This document shows, one piece after another, positions 1 through 7,979 of a stretch of DNA of 23,565 bases. The stretch is from CAZKMM01 sp964592965 (GTDB lineage: Bacteria > RBG-13-61-14 > DRUE01): the NCBI GenBank assembly GCA_964592965.1, contig CAZQJX010000027.1, positions 1 to 23,565 on the forward strand. Reading direction: 5' to 3'. Positions within the stretch are counted from its first letter, which is position 1; each line of letters starts with the position of its first letter. Both the position numbers and the translations under genes were made by a program. A model generated the notes under the pieces. That model was given only the letters and a program-made list of their open reading frames with translations. It had not been told where the DNA came from and did not search any database.

Positions 1-691
1 CACGCTGATAGCTTATTTCTATTTGGTCTGTGGGATGAATCACAACTGTTGAGCCAGGTAATGGATAACTAGTAGAAAAGATAAGTGCTGAAATTTCCGG
101 CACTTCGGCATTTGCACGATATTTAGAAATATTAACACGAAGTCCCCATCCTACCCTAAAATTTGCGTTTAAATTAAACTTGCTCAGATCCAATCCTGGC
201 AGTGATTCAAAAATTCCATATTGACAAGAAGGAAGCAATGCTGAAGACTTTAAATCGAGTTTTGCATTGCTGGAGACAGCGGGATTTAAATCAAAGATTC
301 CTTGTTTTATACCAAAATCTGTCATAATCACCCATTGGTCTCCTTTAACCAAATTAAAGCTGTCAGCGGTGCGAGAGAATTCTATCTCTGGACCGAGCGG
401 GCTGAGTTTAATAGGCACATCTTCAAACACCTGAAAATTGCCAAGTGAGCTGGTCATACCTTCAGCCACCTTCTCTGCGCTAATGACCGCCTCCCCGCTT
501 CCGCCACCGCTTTCAACTGTTATATAGTATTTTTCTAGCCCAGCTATTTGATTAAGAGAAAGGTCCCAAATCTGCTCCTGTGCCTCTCCACCCATTTCAA
601 AAGAAAAAACCCCTCCTTTTTTCTCTTCCTCCTCGCAGGCAAAAGCCAAAGCCAATAAAATAACTGCTAAAATTGCTACTGCTTTTTTCAT
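1..691 (-). CDS. Lipoprotein of unknown function, 3' end outside window
   Basis: The first 230 codons are present and the gene continues past base 1. The start ATG (691-689) has a GGAGG-type ribosome site about 8 bases upstream. The N-terminus is a lipoprotein signal: Lys-Lys, then a hydrophobic stretch ending at Cys19, followed by a run of acidic residues. The lipobox (Ala-Phe-Ala-Cys) is loose but usable. The mature part is predicted to be beta-rich. It has no family I can name, but it is colinear with the next gene upstream (703-2445). Shared landmarks are Trp-Asp-Leu near 42-44, a Gly-rich turn near 61-66, SFNLVKGDQW at 111-120, a Cys-x-x-Gly-Ile pair near 156-160, and ISYQR at 226-230. 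It starts 11 bases after its paralogue ends and is probably the third gene of the tolC unit. Lipoprotein nature is likely; function is unknown. Confidence 0.85.
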   Translation of the reverse strand, partial: MKKAVAILAVILLALAFACEEEEKKGGVFSFEMGGEAQEQIWDLSLNQIAGLEKYYITVESGGGSGEAVISAEKVAEGMTSSLGNFQVFEDVPIKLSPLGPEIEFSRTADSFNLVKGDQWVIMTDFGIKQGIFDLNPAVSSNAKLDLKSSALLPSCQYGIFESLPGLDLSKFNLNANFRVGWGLRVNISKYRANAEVPEISALIFSTSYPLPGSTVVIHPTDQIEISYQR

Positions 692-702
692 TTTAAACCT
701 CC

Positions 703-2445
703 TTATTGGTTAACAGGAACATAAATGGGATTTTCTGGGAAATAAACCGTGAAATTGCCCTCGGTCTGGCACTTCCAGCCAGATTCAAATTTAAGCCAGC
801 CACTAAACACCCCAACGATGTTAGGAACTTGAACCACCTGCTCATTGGTCTCTTCAGGATTAACCCCTTCTTCTGTGTTGATTATACCGTAGAAAATAGC
901 ATTTTGATAGCTGGGTGTGGGAACATCTTCTAGCGTGAAATAAACAGCAGTGCCCAAAACCCTTCCTCTTAGCTGATATTCATTTGCCAGCTCATCTACC
1001 AGTGGCTGGTCAGTTTTTGAATAAAATCTATCTCCCTTCTGTGTTGGCTCAAACTTTTTAAAAGATTTCGTAAAATCAGATATATCTTGGCAATTGGTTG
1101 CTGTGCCTGTAAGAGACATCTGCCAAGACTGATTGAGCGGATAAATATCCTTGGCATTTATACTCAAAATAAACTGACCACTCTCCTGACAATCTGTTCC
1201 CCTACCGCCAAAAGTGCCAATGGCTGATTGATTATTAACCAGATTCCCTGAAAAAGTGGCAAAAAATCCACCAGCTTTGTTCTCGTAAATCTCAAAAAGC
1301 ACGCCTGAAATCTTCATTCCCTGCACCTGCCCTAAAAAGCTAGCATATTGGGTGCTGACATTCTCCAGCACTGACCCGCTCAAACCGAGCGCCCTTCCAC
1401 CAACTACCCTGTAGCTATAATTGCCTAAAAGGGGCTTGATTGAGCTTATCCCCGCACCGCCAAACATATATTCAGGGCTTCTCAGCTCCCAGCGCTTCTG
1501 CGGAGCAGGAAGGTCGTTTTTGAAATCTCCGCTTTCAAAATCATCTGAAAAGATGAGCTGGTTGTTCTTAAAAACCTCAACCTCATCCAGCCAGATAATA
1601 TCACTGGCACTCTCAAGCGCACTGATAAAATCTATACGAAGCTCATCTGCGCCCGCGATAAACTCCTGACAGGTTTTTTTAGCTTGCTGGTTAAAATCAT
1701 CTCCCTGATGATATTCAAGGTCAAGGAACTGATTGGCATTTACCGCCCTTGTCCAGAAAAAGCTATTATCATTTGCACCTTCCAGCCGACGCTGATAACA
1801 CAGCCGAATAATATCTCCAGCAGAAACCTCAACTAGATTAAGACTTAAAATGTTCTCCTCCAAAACCACTCCAGAAAGATTAGAATCATTTTGAGAGGTC
1901 TTTATTCCTAAAAGCTCATATTCCTCGGTTCCAAGTGGGGTGGGAAAATCTTGAGAGATGGGCGATGAGCTTTTCCAAATACCGCTTGAGCAACTTTCAA
2001 CCAAGCAGGTGTAAGTTCCACCTACCTGAAGCGCCACCTGAGATTGATTTTCAGGATGAGGCTCGGGCTCTTGGGGCATATCCCTGACCACCACAATCTG
2101 CCAGCGGTCTCCTGCCACTAGATTAAAAGAACCAACAGTGCTGGAAAACAAAACCCAAAGCCCACAGGAACCAAGCGCAATGGTGCTTCCTTCACTTACA
2201 GTGGTTGGCGGGGAGCTGTCTCCTTTATCATTGTAAACTTTGACCTGTGCAGAACCGCTTCCACCAGAGGTTGTTACCTCAAGCGTGTAGGTGGTGGTCT
2301 GCGCACTTGCCTGAAAAAAAGCCAAATCCCACGAGCCAGAAAGATTAACAGGCGGAGAGCTTGGCTTAGGCTCCTCGCAAGAGAGAAAAATCAAAACCGC
2401 AAATCCCAAAACTCCTGCGAGCAGTGGGTTTATAATCTTTCTCAT
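703..2445 (-). CDS. Large multidomain lipoprotein, paralogue of the downstream lipoprotein
   Basis: This protein has 580 residues. It begins with a lipoprotein signal (hydrophobic 8-22, Cys23 followed by Glu-Glu; lipobox Phe-Leu-Ser-Cys is loose), so it is probably membrane-anchored and exported. Residues 37-120 form a beta-rich unit ending in SFNLVAGDRW (106-115), matching the neighbouring lipoprotein. Residues 140-350 hold a segment with IWLDEVEVF (284-292) and FSDDFESG (299-306), resembling jelly-roll carbohydrate-binding modules. The C-terminal 390-570 contains repeated Gly-rich strands with single Cys residues (Cys419, Cys452, Cys559). Nine or ten cysteines overall suggest disulfides. 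The ATG overlaps the tolC stop by four bases (ATGA), so translation is probably coupled to tolC. I recognise no characterised family. A surface or export-associated role is only an inference from position. Confidence 0.85.
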   Translation of the reverse strand: MRKIINPLLAGVLGFAVLIFLSCEEPKPSSPPVNLSGSWDLAFFQASAQTTTYTLEVTTSGGSGSAQVKVYNDKGDSSPPTTVSEGSTIALGSCGLWVLFSSTVGSFNLVAGDRWQIVVVRDMPQEPEPHPENQSQVALQVGGTYTCLVESCSSGIWKSSSPISQDFPTPLGTEEYELLGIKTSQNDSNLSGVVLEENILSLNLVEVSAGDIIRLCYQRRLEGANDNSFFWTRAVNANQFLDLEYHQGDDFNQQAKKTCQEFIAGADELRIDFISALESASDIIWLDEVEVFKNNQLIFSDDFESGDFKNDLPAPQKRWELRSPEYMFGGAGISSIKPLLGNYSYRVVGGRALGLSGSVLENVSTQYASFLGQVQGMKISGVLFEIYENKAGGFFATFSGNLVNNQSAIGTFGGRGTDCQESGQFILSINAKDIYPLNQSWQMSLTGTATNCQDISDFTKSFKKFEPTQKGDRFYSKTDQPLVDELANEYQLRGRVLGTAVYFTLEDVPTPSYQNAIFYGIINTEEGVNPEETNEQVVQVPNIVGVFSGWLKFESGWKCQTEGNFTVYFPENPIYVPVNQ

Positions 2446-4160
2446 GGCAAGCTTATTCCCAAGCTTTTAAGCATCTCTGGAGTTATTCCTGCTGGCAGAG
2501 CTGAGCTCGGTATGCCACCGAGCGCACCACCCAATCCAGCAGAGATGCCAGAAATACCAACTGTCAAACTGGAAGGAATAGCACCAATGCCAGCACCTGC
2601 CAGCTCTATATAACCCTGCTCTGCCCTGCGAATCCTTCCTATAGCTTTATTATATTCAATGAGCGCAGATATTTCATTTTTTTCCGCCTCTCTCAGCTTT
2701 TCTTCCTGCTCAAGTAGCTGATAGGAAGTGGTGAGACCAAGCTGATATTTTCTCCGCTCTATCTTCCAGCTCTGCTCTGCCAGCTCCCGTGCCTTTTTGC
2801 TCGCCTGAAAACTTCTCCACAAACTATCAAGGTCTGATATGAGGCTCTCCAACTGAAAACGAACCAATCTGCGTGTCCGCTCCAGCTCAAGCTGCGTCTT
2901 TTCATAATTATAATTGGCGATACGCCACTGGCTCTTGGCGCCCCGCCTGCCAAATGGAATTTTAAAATAAATCCCTGCCTGCCAGCTTAAATATTTACCT
3001 TCTAACATTCTGCTCACCGCATCCCAAAAATCACCTTCCCATTCGCTCTCCTCAGGAGTTACAGTTGTAAGCTCTATCATATAAGGCTGGGGCGTGGGGA
3101 ACGGATTGGGAATAACAAAACCTGTCTCAATCACTTGAGGCTTAGGGTCAGAATCTCCTGCCAGACCGCTTATGGTTAAACTACCGGTAAAATCTAACTG
3201 GGGATAAAGCTGGTTTTTGCTCTGCTTATTGGCAAGCCGAAGGTTCTCCAAATTAAGATACAATCCCTCAAGCTGATAGTTTTTATCTAGGGCTTTTTGC
3301 AAAAACTTTTCTTTGTTAATCCGATACTGCTCCTTTTGCGGAGTGTCTGTTGGAATAATGGTGATTTGAATCAGCTCTTCCTCGCTCTGAAAATAAAGAA
3401 GCTGTTTGAGATTGTTCTCTGCTCTTTTTAACTCACCTTCACTTCGCAAAAGATTTGCCCTTGCGCTTTCCAAATTAGCCTGCGCCTGAAGCAAAGCCAC
3501 CTTAGAGCCTACTCCTGCTTTAAGTTGTGCCTGCGCTATATCCAGCATTGCCTGCGCCCGCTCAAGGCTCTTCTGGTTCACCTCATATTCAAGCCGAGCA
3601 CGAACCAGCGACCAGTAAGCGTCTTCTACCCTTGATGCTATTTCCAGCGCCTTGCTCTTTAAATTCAGCTCTGCCTGTTTATATTCATTTTGCCTTTGCT
3701 TCAGCTCAACACTCCGCCAGTCCAATAATCCACCCTTTAAAAGCGGTTGATAAAAATTCAAAGTAAGGTCCGATGAATAGCTCGGGTTTAAGGTCATAAA
3801 GGTGGAATTAGATTTCTGCCTTACATTACGCCAGTCAAGAGATACATTCCCGCCAGCCGGAGTGGTGATACCAGTGGTAAAAGTAACATTTTGCGATTCG
3901 GTCTCTGTGCCAAATGCTGGCTGGCTGGTGGGTCGCTCGCTTTGTGAAAAATTGCTATTTACCTGAAAATAAGGGTCGTAGTTGGATTTTGTCTGCTGGA
4001 TTTTAAGCCGAGCAATTTCCAGCTCCAACCGAGCACTCTTTAGCTCAGGATTATTAATAAGCGCAAGCTCAAGCGCCCGGCGAAGGCTGAGATAAAACTC
4101 ATCCGAACCTGCAGAAAAAGCTAAAAAGAATATTAATAAACCTACTATCCTCTTTAACAT
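2442..4160 (-). CDS. TolC-family outer membrane efflux/secretion channel
   Basis: This is a 572-residue protein with an N-terminal signal peptide (about 1-17). Long amphipathic helices rich in Leu, Glu, Arg and Gln follow, in the two-fold arrangement of the OEP (outer membrane efflux protein) family. The first repeat opens with SLRRALELALINNPELKSA; the second has the long helix near 440-515. TolC proteins form trimeric outer-membrane channels for efflux pumps or type I secretion. It is longer than the usual 420-480 residues because of an insert rich in Pro and Glu near 345-385 and an unusual Gly/Ala/Pro/Ser-rich tail at 517-572. No inner-membrane pump or adaptor is adjacent; instead two lipoprotein genes follow, the first overlapping its stop. 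The start has only a weak AAGAG ribosome site directly in front. Family assignment is firm; cargo is unknown. Confidence 0.92.
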   Translation of the reverse strand: MLKRIVGLLIFFLAFSAGSDEFYLSLRRALELALINNPELKSARLELEIARLKIQQTKSNYDPYFQVNSNFSQSERPTSQPAFGTETESQNVTFTTGITTPAGGNVSLDWRNVRQKSNSTFMTLNPSYSSDLTLNFYQPLLKGGLLDWRSVELKQRQNEYKQAELNLKSKALEIASRVEDAYWSLVRARLEYEVNQKSLERAQAMLDIAQAQLKAGVGSKVALLQAQANLESARANLLRSEGELKRAENNLKQLLYFQSEEELIQITIIPTDTPQKEQYRINKEKFLQKALDKNYQLEGLYLNLENLRLANKQSKNQLYPQLDFTGSLTISGLAGDSDPKPQVIETGFVIPNPFPTPQPYMIELTTVTPEESEWEGDFWDAVSRMLEGKYLSWQAGIYFKIPFGRRGAKSQWRIANYNYEKTQLELERTRRLVRFQLESLISDLDSLWRSFQASKKARELAEQSWKIERRKYQLGLTTSYQLLEQEEKLREAEKNEISALIEYNKAIGRIRRAEQGYIELAGAGIGAIPSSLTVGISGISAGLGGALGGIPSSALPAGITPEMLKSLGISLP

Positions 4161-4167
4161 CTCTTTT

Positions 4168-4196
4168 GTGATAACACCAAGAAATAATTATGTCAA
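4168..4196 (-). promoter_or_regulatory. Candidate sigma-70 promoter for tolC unit
   Basis: On the minus strand a perfect -35 hexamer TTGACA (4196-4191) is followed by a 17-base spacer ending in TGT and a -10 hexamer TATCAC (4173-4168, four of six). The TG before the -10 makes it an extended -10 element. Predicted transcription start is about 4161, which would leave almost no leader before the ATG at 4160. Assigned by eye only. Confidence 0.5.
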
Positions 4197-4230
4197 AATT
4201 AGCTAATCTCTGCCCACAAGCCTATAATTT

Positions 4231-4791
4231 TTAGAATTTTACCTTTGGAACTTCTTTGGCAGATTCAGGCGCTTCAAAATAAGGCTTTTTCTCAAACCCG
4301 AAAATGCGGGCAAAAATTACCTGTGGAAATTTGCGAATGTAGGCGTTGTATTCTTTGACTGCCTCATTGTAGCGCCTTCTTGCCACGGCAATGCGGTTCT
4401 CAGTTCCTGCCAGCTCGTCTTGAAGGCGAATGAAATTCTGATTAGCCTTAAGCTCAGGATACCGCTCAACAATAACAAGCAGTCTTGCCAGAGCAGTGCT
4501 CAACTGGTTGCTCGCCTTGATTTTCTCCTCTCTTGTTCTTGCTCCTGCCAGCTTGGAGCGCGCCTCTGCTACTTTAATGAAAATCTCTTTTTCGTGCTTG
4601 GCATAGCCTTTAACAGTCTCCACATAGTTGGGAATAAGGTCGTTCCTTCGCTGAAGCTGGTTTTCAATCTCGCTCCAGCTCTTTTCCACCTCTTCATCAA
4701 GCTCAACCATTCGGTTATAGATATTGCAACCGCCAAGCACAAAGCTTAATGCAAAAAGAGAAAAAGCTAAAAGCCGAACTGCTCCTTTCAT
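4231..4791 (-). CDS. lemA: LemA family lipoprotein
   Basis: This is a 186-residue LemA protein. It has a clean lipoprotein signal (Leu-Gly-Gly-Cys with Cys22), then the LemA helical core: EEVEKSWSEIENQLQRRNDL, then PNYVETVKGYAKHE, then the YPELKANQNF motif and ENRIAVARRRYNEAV. LemA proteins are small membrane-associated helical proteins of unclear role that often sit beside TPM-domain proteins, as here. A GTG two codons upstream (4797) keeps the frame open, but the AGGAGGG ribosome site ends directly against it and is correctly spaced for the ATG at 4791, so I chose the ATG. Classical LemA has an N-terminal transmembrane segment; here it is a lipobox. It lies 24 bases downstream of the TPM gene and probably ends that transcription unit. 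Identification is firm; biochemical role is not established. Confidence 0.93.
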   Translation of the reverse strand: MKGAVRLLAFSLFALSFVLGGCNIYNRMVELDEEVEKSWSEIENQLQRRNDLIPNYVETVKGYAKHEKEIFIKVAEARSKLAGARTREEKIKASNQLSTALARLLVIVERYPELKANQNFIRLQDELAGTENRIAVARRRYNEAVKEYNAYIRKFPQVIFARIFGFEKKPYFEAPESAKEVPKVKF

Positions 4792-4815
4792 CTTCACCCT
4801 CCTAATAAAATTATT

Positions 4816-5544
4816 TTACCAGCCTCCGCCTGCACCACCACCTCCAAAACCTCCGCCACCAAATCCGCCAAATCCTCCACCACCACCAAACCCTCCTCCA
4901 AACCCACCAAAGCTCCTTCCACCTCCAAAGCCAATAAATGGAAAGAACCACCAAAACCCTCCGCCAAAAAGAAAAAAGATAAAAAGAAAAATCGCAAGGC
5001 TAATTAAAAACGGAATGGGACTGCTCTTTTCTCTCTGCCTTAAAACAGGCTTTTGCTGGGGCGCTCCTGTTAGCTCAACTCCAGCATCCTCTGCAATGAT
5101 TTTGGCAATGACGCTCACTCCATTTAAAATCCCTTCACCATATTTTCCCTCCTTAAAATAAGGAATGAAATATTTATCTCGGATTTCTCCGACCAGTCCG
5201 TCAGGAAGAATCCCCTCCAAGCCGTATCCGACAAGAATAAACATTTTTCTGTCTTCAACCGCAACCACAACTAAAACGCCGTTATCTTTGCCTTTCTTTC
5301 CCACCTTCCAGCTTTCCGCCACCTCCATTGCATAATCAAAAATTGGCTCTCCTTCGGTTGTGCGGACAGTAAGAACAGCGAGCTCTGCGCTGGTTTTCTG
5401 CTCTAGCTCCTCAATTATGCTGGTGATTTTCCGCTCAATATCATCAGGAATTACACCCGCATAATCACTCACCCAGCCAATTGGTTTGGGAACATTAAAG
5501 GCGAGAAGAATAAAGCCAAGAAAAATGATTATCTTTCGCATCAT
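4816..5544 (-). CDS. TPM-domain (YgcG-type) membrane protein with Gly-rich tail
   Basis: This protein has 242 residues. It has a signal peptide or anchor (3-17), then a TPM domain (about 22-155) with the hallmarks VSDYAGVIPDD near the start, DNGVLVVVAVEDRK in the centre and GYGLEGILPDG near 107-116. A transmembrane segment (about 177-205) follows, then a Gly/Phe tail ending GGGAGGGW. TPM (formerly DUF477) proteins are envelope proteins; a few have phosphatase activity or take part in photosystem or respiratory complex assembly, but most have no assigned function. The Gly-rich tail after the membrane segment is common in this family. Tandem ATGs occur at 5544 and 5541; the first overlaps the preceding stop (ATGA), implying translational coupling. 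LemA follows directly, a frequent pairing. Family call is firm; the activity is unknown. Confidence 0.92.
   Translation of the reverse strand: MMRKIIIFLGFILLAFNVPKPIGWVSDYAGVIPDDIERKITSIIEELEQKTSAELAVLTVRTTEGEPIFDYAMEVAESWKVGKKGKDNGVLVVVAVEDRKMFILVGYGLEGILPDGLVGEIRDKYFIPYFKEGKYGEGILNGVSVIAKIIAEDAGVELTGAPQQKPVLRQREKSSPIPFLISLAIFLFIFFLFGGGFWWFFPFIGFGGGRSFGGFGGGFGGGGGFGGFGGGGFGGGGAGGGW
4822..4925. repeat. Low-complexity Gly-codon tract in the TPM gene
   Basis: About 100 bases composed almost entirely of CCA, CCT, CCG and AAA/AAT triplets on the plus strand encode the Gly/Phe tail of the TPM protein. The tract is strongly pyrimidine/purine strand-asymmetric and internally repetitive, so slippage could change its length between strains. 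It is coding, not an independent element. Confidence 0.6.
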
Positions 5545-6272
5545 TTTTCCAGCTCAATTTCCAGCTGGTCAACCCAACAAGCAAGATGCTCTAGCTCTTC
5601 AAGTAAAGATGGAAGAATGTTTTGAACCTCTGCTTTTTTGGGCGCACGCTCTCTTTCCCTTAATCCCACTAGCCAGCGCAGGCAAGGAAGCTGAGAGCCA
5701 ATGAGTTTTTCCAAGCGAACCAAAGGCTCAAGCTCCTGCTCGCCAGCTTTGGGCATAAGCAAAAGCAGAGCACGAATTTGAGAGGAGAGCGAGCGAGAAG
5801 CATTTAACAGTAGCTGAACAAATCTTCTGGAGAGGCTGGGATGCTCTATAATCAGCTCTCTCAGCCAGAGCAGATTCTGCTTTATCTCCCGCTCAAGCTG
5901 GAGCCGAAGGTCAGAATGGGAGATTTCCAGCTCAGAGATAAAATCCTCACCATAAATGACCTGATGATGCCTTTTCATCTCCTCAAATTCAATGGGAAAG
6001 ACATCAAGCGAGCGCTTGAGATACTCCGGGTCAACCACAACCGGGCTGGCAAAGCGATGGGCACGATAGCGCCTCAGCATCTTTCCAATCTTGATGAGCG
6101 AACCAAAATCCACCTGCCCAAGAACCAAAAGCAAATTAATATCGCTCTTTCCAGGGACAAAATCTCCCCTTGCTCCACTTCCATAAAGAACAATCGCCTT
6201 TAGGTTTTCGCCGAGAAGCCCTTTCAACTCTTCTTTAAATTTCTCTAAAACCTTTCTGGTCTTCTCCTCCAT
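5541..6272 (-). CDS. Nucleotidyltransferase-fold protein (Pol beta superfamily)
   Basis: This is a 243-residue cytoplasmic protein. Residues 22-55 carry the NTP_transf_2 signature: YGSGARGD (30-37) followed by SDINLLLVL (43-51). In active enzymes the motif reads Asp-x-Asp; here it is Asp44-Ile-Asn46, so one metal-binding carboxylate is replaced. The remainder is mostly helical and resembles the helical partner regions found in such proteins. Substrate is unknown; relatives adenylylate antibiotics, tRNA or proteins. The frame stays open for 30 more residues upstream (to 6362), giving a false signal-peptide-like start. The GGAGG site 6-7 bases before the ATG at 6272, and overlap of the extension with the preceding gene, favour the shorter form. 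It is 13 bases after the phosphatase-like gene and overlaps the TPM gene by four bases. Confidence 0.85.
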   Translation of the reverse strand: MEEKTRKVLEKFKEELKGLLGENLKAIVLYGSGARGDFVPGKSDINLLLVLGQVDFGSLIKIGKMLRRYRAHRFASPVVVDPEYLKRSLDVFPIEFEEMKRHHQVIYGEDFISELEISHSDLRLQLEREIKQNLLWLRELIIEHPSLSRRFVQLLLNASRSLSSQIRALLLLMPKAGEQELEPLVRLEKLIGSQLPCLRWLVGLRERERAPKKAEVQNILPSLLEELEHLACWVDQLEIELEK

Positions 6273-6285
6273 TTTCTTTCCTCCA

Positions 6286-7935
6286 TTAAAAATTGATAGG
6301 CTGAGCAACTGATTTAGAAGGAGTAGGTATATCGCAAAGCTGAGCGAGTGTGGGCGCCACATCTAAATGGGAGCATCTTTTAAGCTCCTTTCCCAAAGGA
6401 ATGGATTTGCCTTTGAGAAAAAGCACTGCCCACATCGGCTCGGCTTCCTGCCAATAATGATGCTGACCTGCATAAGTGCCTTTTTGATATATCTTTCCCT
6501 CTACTTTATGAGAGAATCCAATTCTATATCTTGGAACCAGATAAATCTCTCCCCGATAAGGAATATCCTTTGATTCTGAGACCAGCACAACCTCTTGCAA
6601 AATCTCTCCTACATATTCTTCAAATATGCTGGCGACTTTTCGGGCAAGCTCCCCGGCTTTTTCATCTTCAACAATTCCGCCTCTTGCCTTTGTGTTAATG
6701 ACAATATAGCCAGAATTGCTCTGATGGTAAATTGCCTGGCTACGGTCAAGCTCGGGCATAGAATTTTTTTCATCCCAGAACAAAAGCCCTCTCTCCAGCA
6801 AAACCTGATTGGGATAAAAGGTGGAAAAAACAGGTGCCATTCCATGGTCAGAAACCACAGCCAAAAGCGAGCCTTCCCCTGCCCGCTCAAGACAAAGCCC
6901 CACGATTTTATCCGCCCACTTGAACATTTCTTCCACCACCTGCCACAGCTTTTCTTTAATCTCTGGGCTTGACTGTGGGTTTTGCTCATCCAGCCATCCT
7001 GTAAAAAGATGAAGAACAAGGTCAATGCCCGGATAGTATAGGAAATAAACATCAGCGGATAGTTTTTCCAAAGCAAATTCCACCGCTCTGTAAAAATGCC
7101 TTCCCACAAGCCCGAGAAGACTTCTTAACATCTCCTCTGCCTTCCCGCTTCCACCCTTATAAACAGGCTTTCCTAAAAGACCCTTCCAATAAGAAAACAC
7201 ACCTGCATTTCCAACAAACGGACCGGCAAAATCCAGATACTTTTCAGCAAGCTCTTTATGATTACAAAAAACACGATTGAGATTGGTGATGAAAATTCTC
7301 TCTGAATCAGCTTCGCCAGCCAGATGAACAACATAAACCCCTGCCTGCTTTTCCTCAAAAATAACTGGCTGAAAAGAGGTTGAAAGGTTGGGAGAAAGCT
7401 CCAGCTCCTCTCCGCTTTTCGTCTTGATTTTAATCTTTTCCCCAACATCACCGGCTTTAACCACCAGCTCGCTGGCAAGGTTCTGACTAAAGGATTCAAA
7501 AACAATCAGCGCCTCTGAAAAATCCTTACCAAAAAGCTTCTCCTCTGTGTAGGGAGCTATAGGAACTGAAAGCGGAAAATGGAGCATAACTACGCATTTG
7601 CCTGCTTTTAAAAAACTTACCCAGAGCGGTTCTGCTTTTAAATTTCGGGCGTTAAATCCCAAAACCTTTTTCCAAGGGTGAATTCCTCCATATACAACCT
7701 CTGGCTCCTCAAAGCTGACGATATTATGAACAACCGCTGGACAGCCACAAAAAAGGCAGGCAAATGCTGGCGGTGTGGTTGCATCTGGAGGAGGAGCAAC
7801 AAGACCCTTTGCCCAGCTAGATTGAGACTTTAACTTGATAAAATTCCCAAGCTCCCACTTTAAGGCAAATCTCTCCAATAATGCATAAGGAAGACCATCT
7901 AGGCAAAGGATGATAACTTTTTCAAAAAAAGCCAT
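6286..7935 (-). CDS. Alkaline phosphatase superfamily protein (type I phosphodiesterase/nucleotide pyrophosphatase-like)
   Basis: This 549-residue protein belongs to the predicted AP-superfamily hydrolases of the COG3379 kind. The two-metal site can be read off: Asp13 in LCLDGLP, the Thr nucleophile at 53 or 54 in PDATTPPAFA, Asp305 and His309 in YPGIDLVLHL, Asp363 and His364 in VVSDHGM, and a His at 492 or 493 in AGQHHYW. All expected ligands are present, so it should be active on phosphomonoesters, phosphodiesters or a related bond; the substrate is unknown. There is no signal peptide, which points to a cytoplasmic enzyme unlike classical PhoA. The ATG lacks a clear Shine-Dalgarno site, and the upstream gene ends 44 bases before it. 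It sits between the zinc-finger-like protein and the nucleotidyltransferase-fold protein. Superfamily is firm, role is open. Confidence 0.88.
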   Translation of the reverse strand: MAFFEKVIILCLDGLPYALLERFALKWELGNFIKLKSQSSWAKGLVAPPPDATTPPAFACLFCGCPAVVHNIVSFEEPEVVYGGIHPWKKVLGFNARNLKAEPLWVSFLKAGKCVVMLHFPLSVPIAPYTEEKLFGKDFSEALIVFESFSQNLASELVVKAGDVGEKIKIKTKSGEELELSPNLSTSFQPVIFEEKQAGVYVVHLAGEADSERIFITNLNRVFCNHKELAEKYLDFAGPFVGNAGVFSYWKGLLGKPVYKGGSGKAEEMLRSLLGLVGRHFYRAVEFALEKLSADVYFLYYPGIDLVLHLFTGWLDEQNPQSSPEIKEKLWQVVEEMFKWADKIVGLCLERAGEGSLLAVVSDHGMAPVFSTFYPNQVLLERGLLFWDEKNSMPELDRSQAIYHQSNSGYIVINTKARGGIVEDEKAGELARKVASIFEEYVGEILQEVVLVSESKDIPYRGEIYLVPRYRIGFSHKVEGKIYQKGTYAGQHHYWQEAEPMWAVLFLKGKSIPLGKELKRCSHLDVAPTLAQLCDIPTPSKSVAQPINF

Positions 7936-7979
7936 TGCATAAATCTAAAAAGACAAAAAGAAAAGTAGCTTGAGATTCC

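Noticed and set aside
4724..5161. Pro-rich plus-strand open frame of 145 codons
   Set aside because: It is the antisense of the Gly-rich tail and membrane region of the TPM gene; Gly codons read as Pro on the other strand. No ribosome site or family.
6273..6362. Hydrophobic N-terminal extension of the nucleotidyltransferase, looking like a signal peptide
   Set aside because: It overlaps the end of the preceding gene, and a GGAGG site correctly spaced before the ATG at 6272 gives a normal cytoplasmic start.
6609..7109. 166-codon minus-strand frame inside the phosphatase-like gene
   Set aside because: It is a shifted frame of the same strand, has odd Trp/Lys/Phe-rich composition, and the host frame carries the active-site residues.
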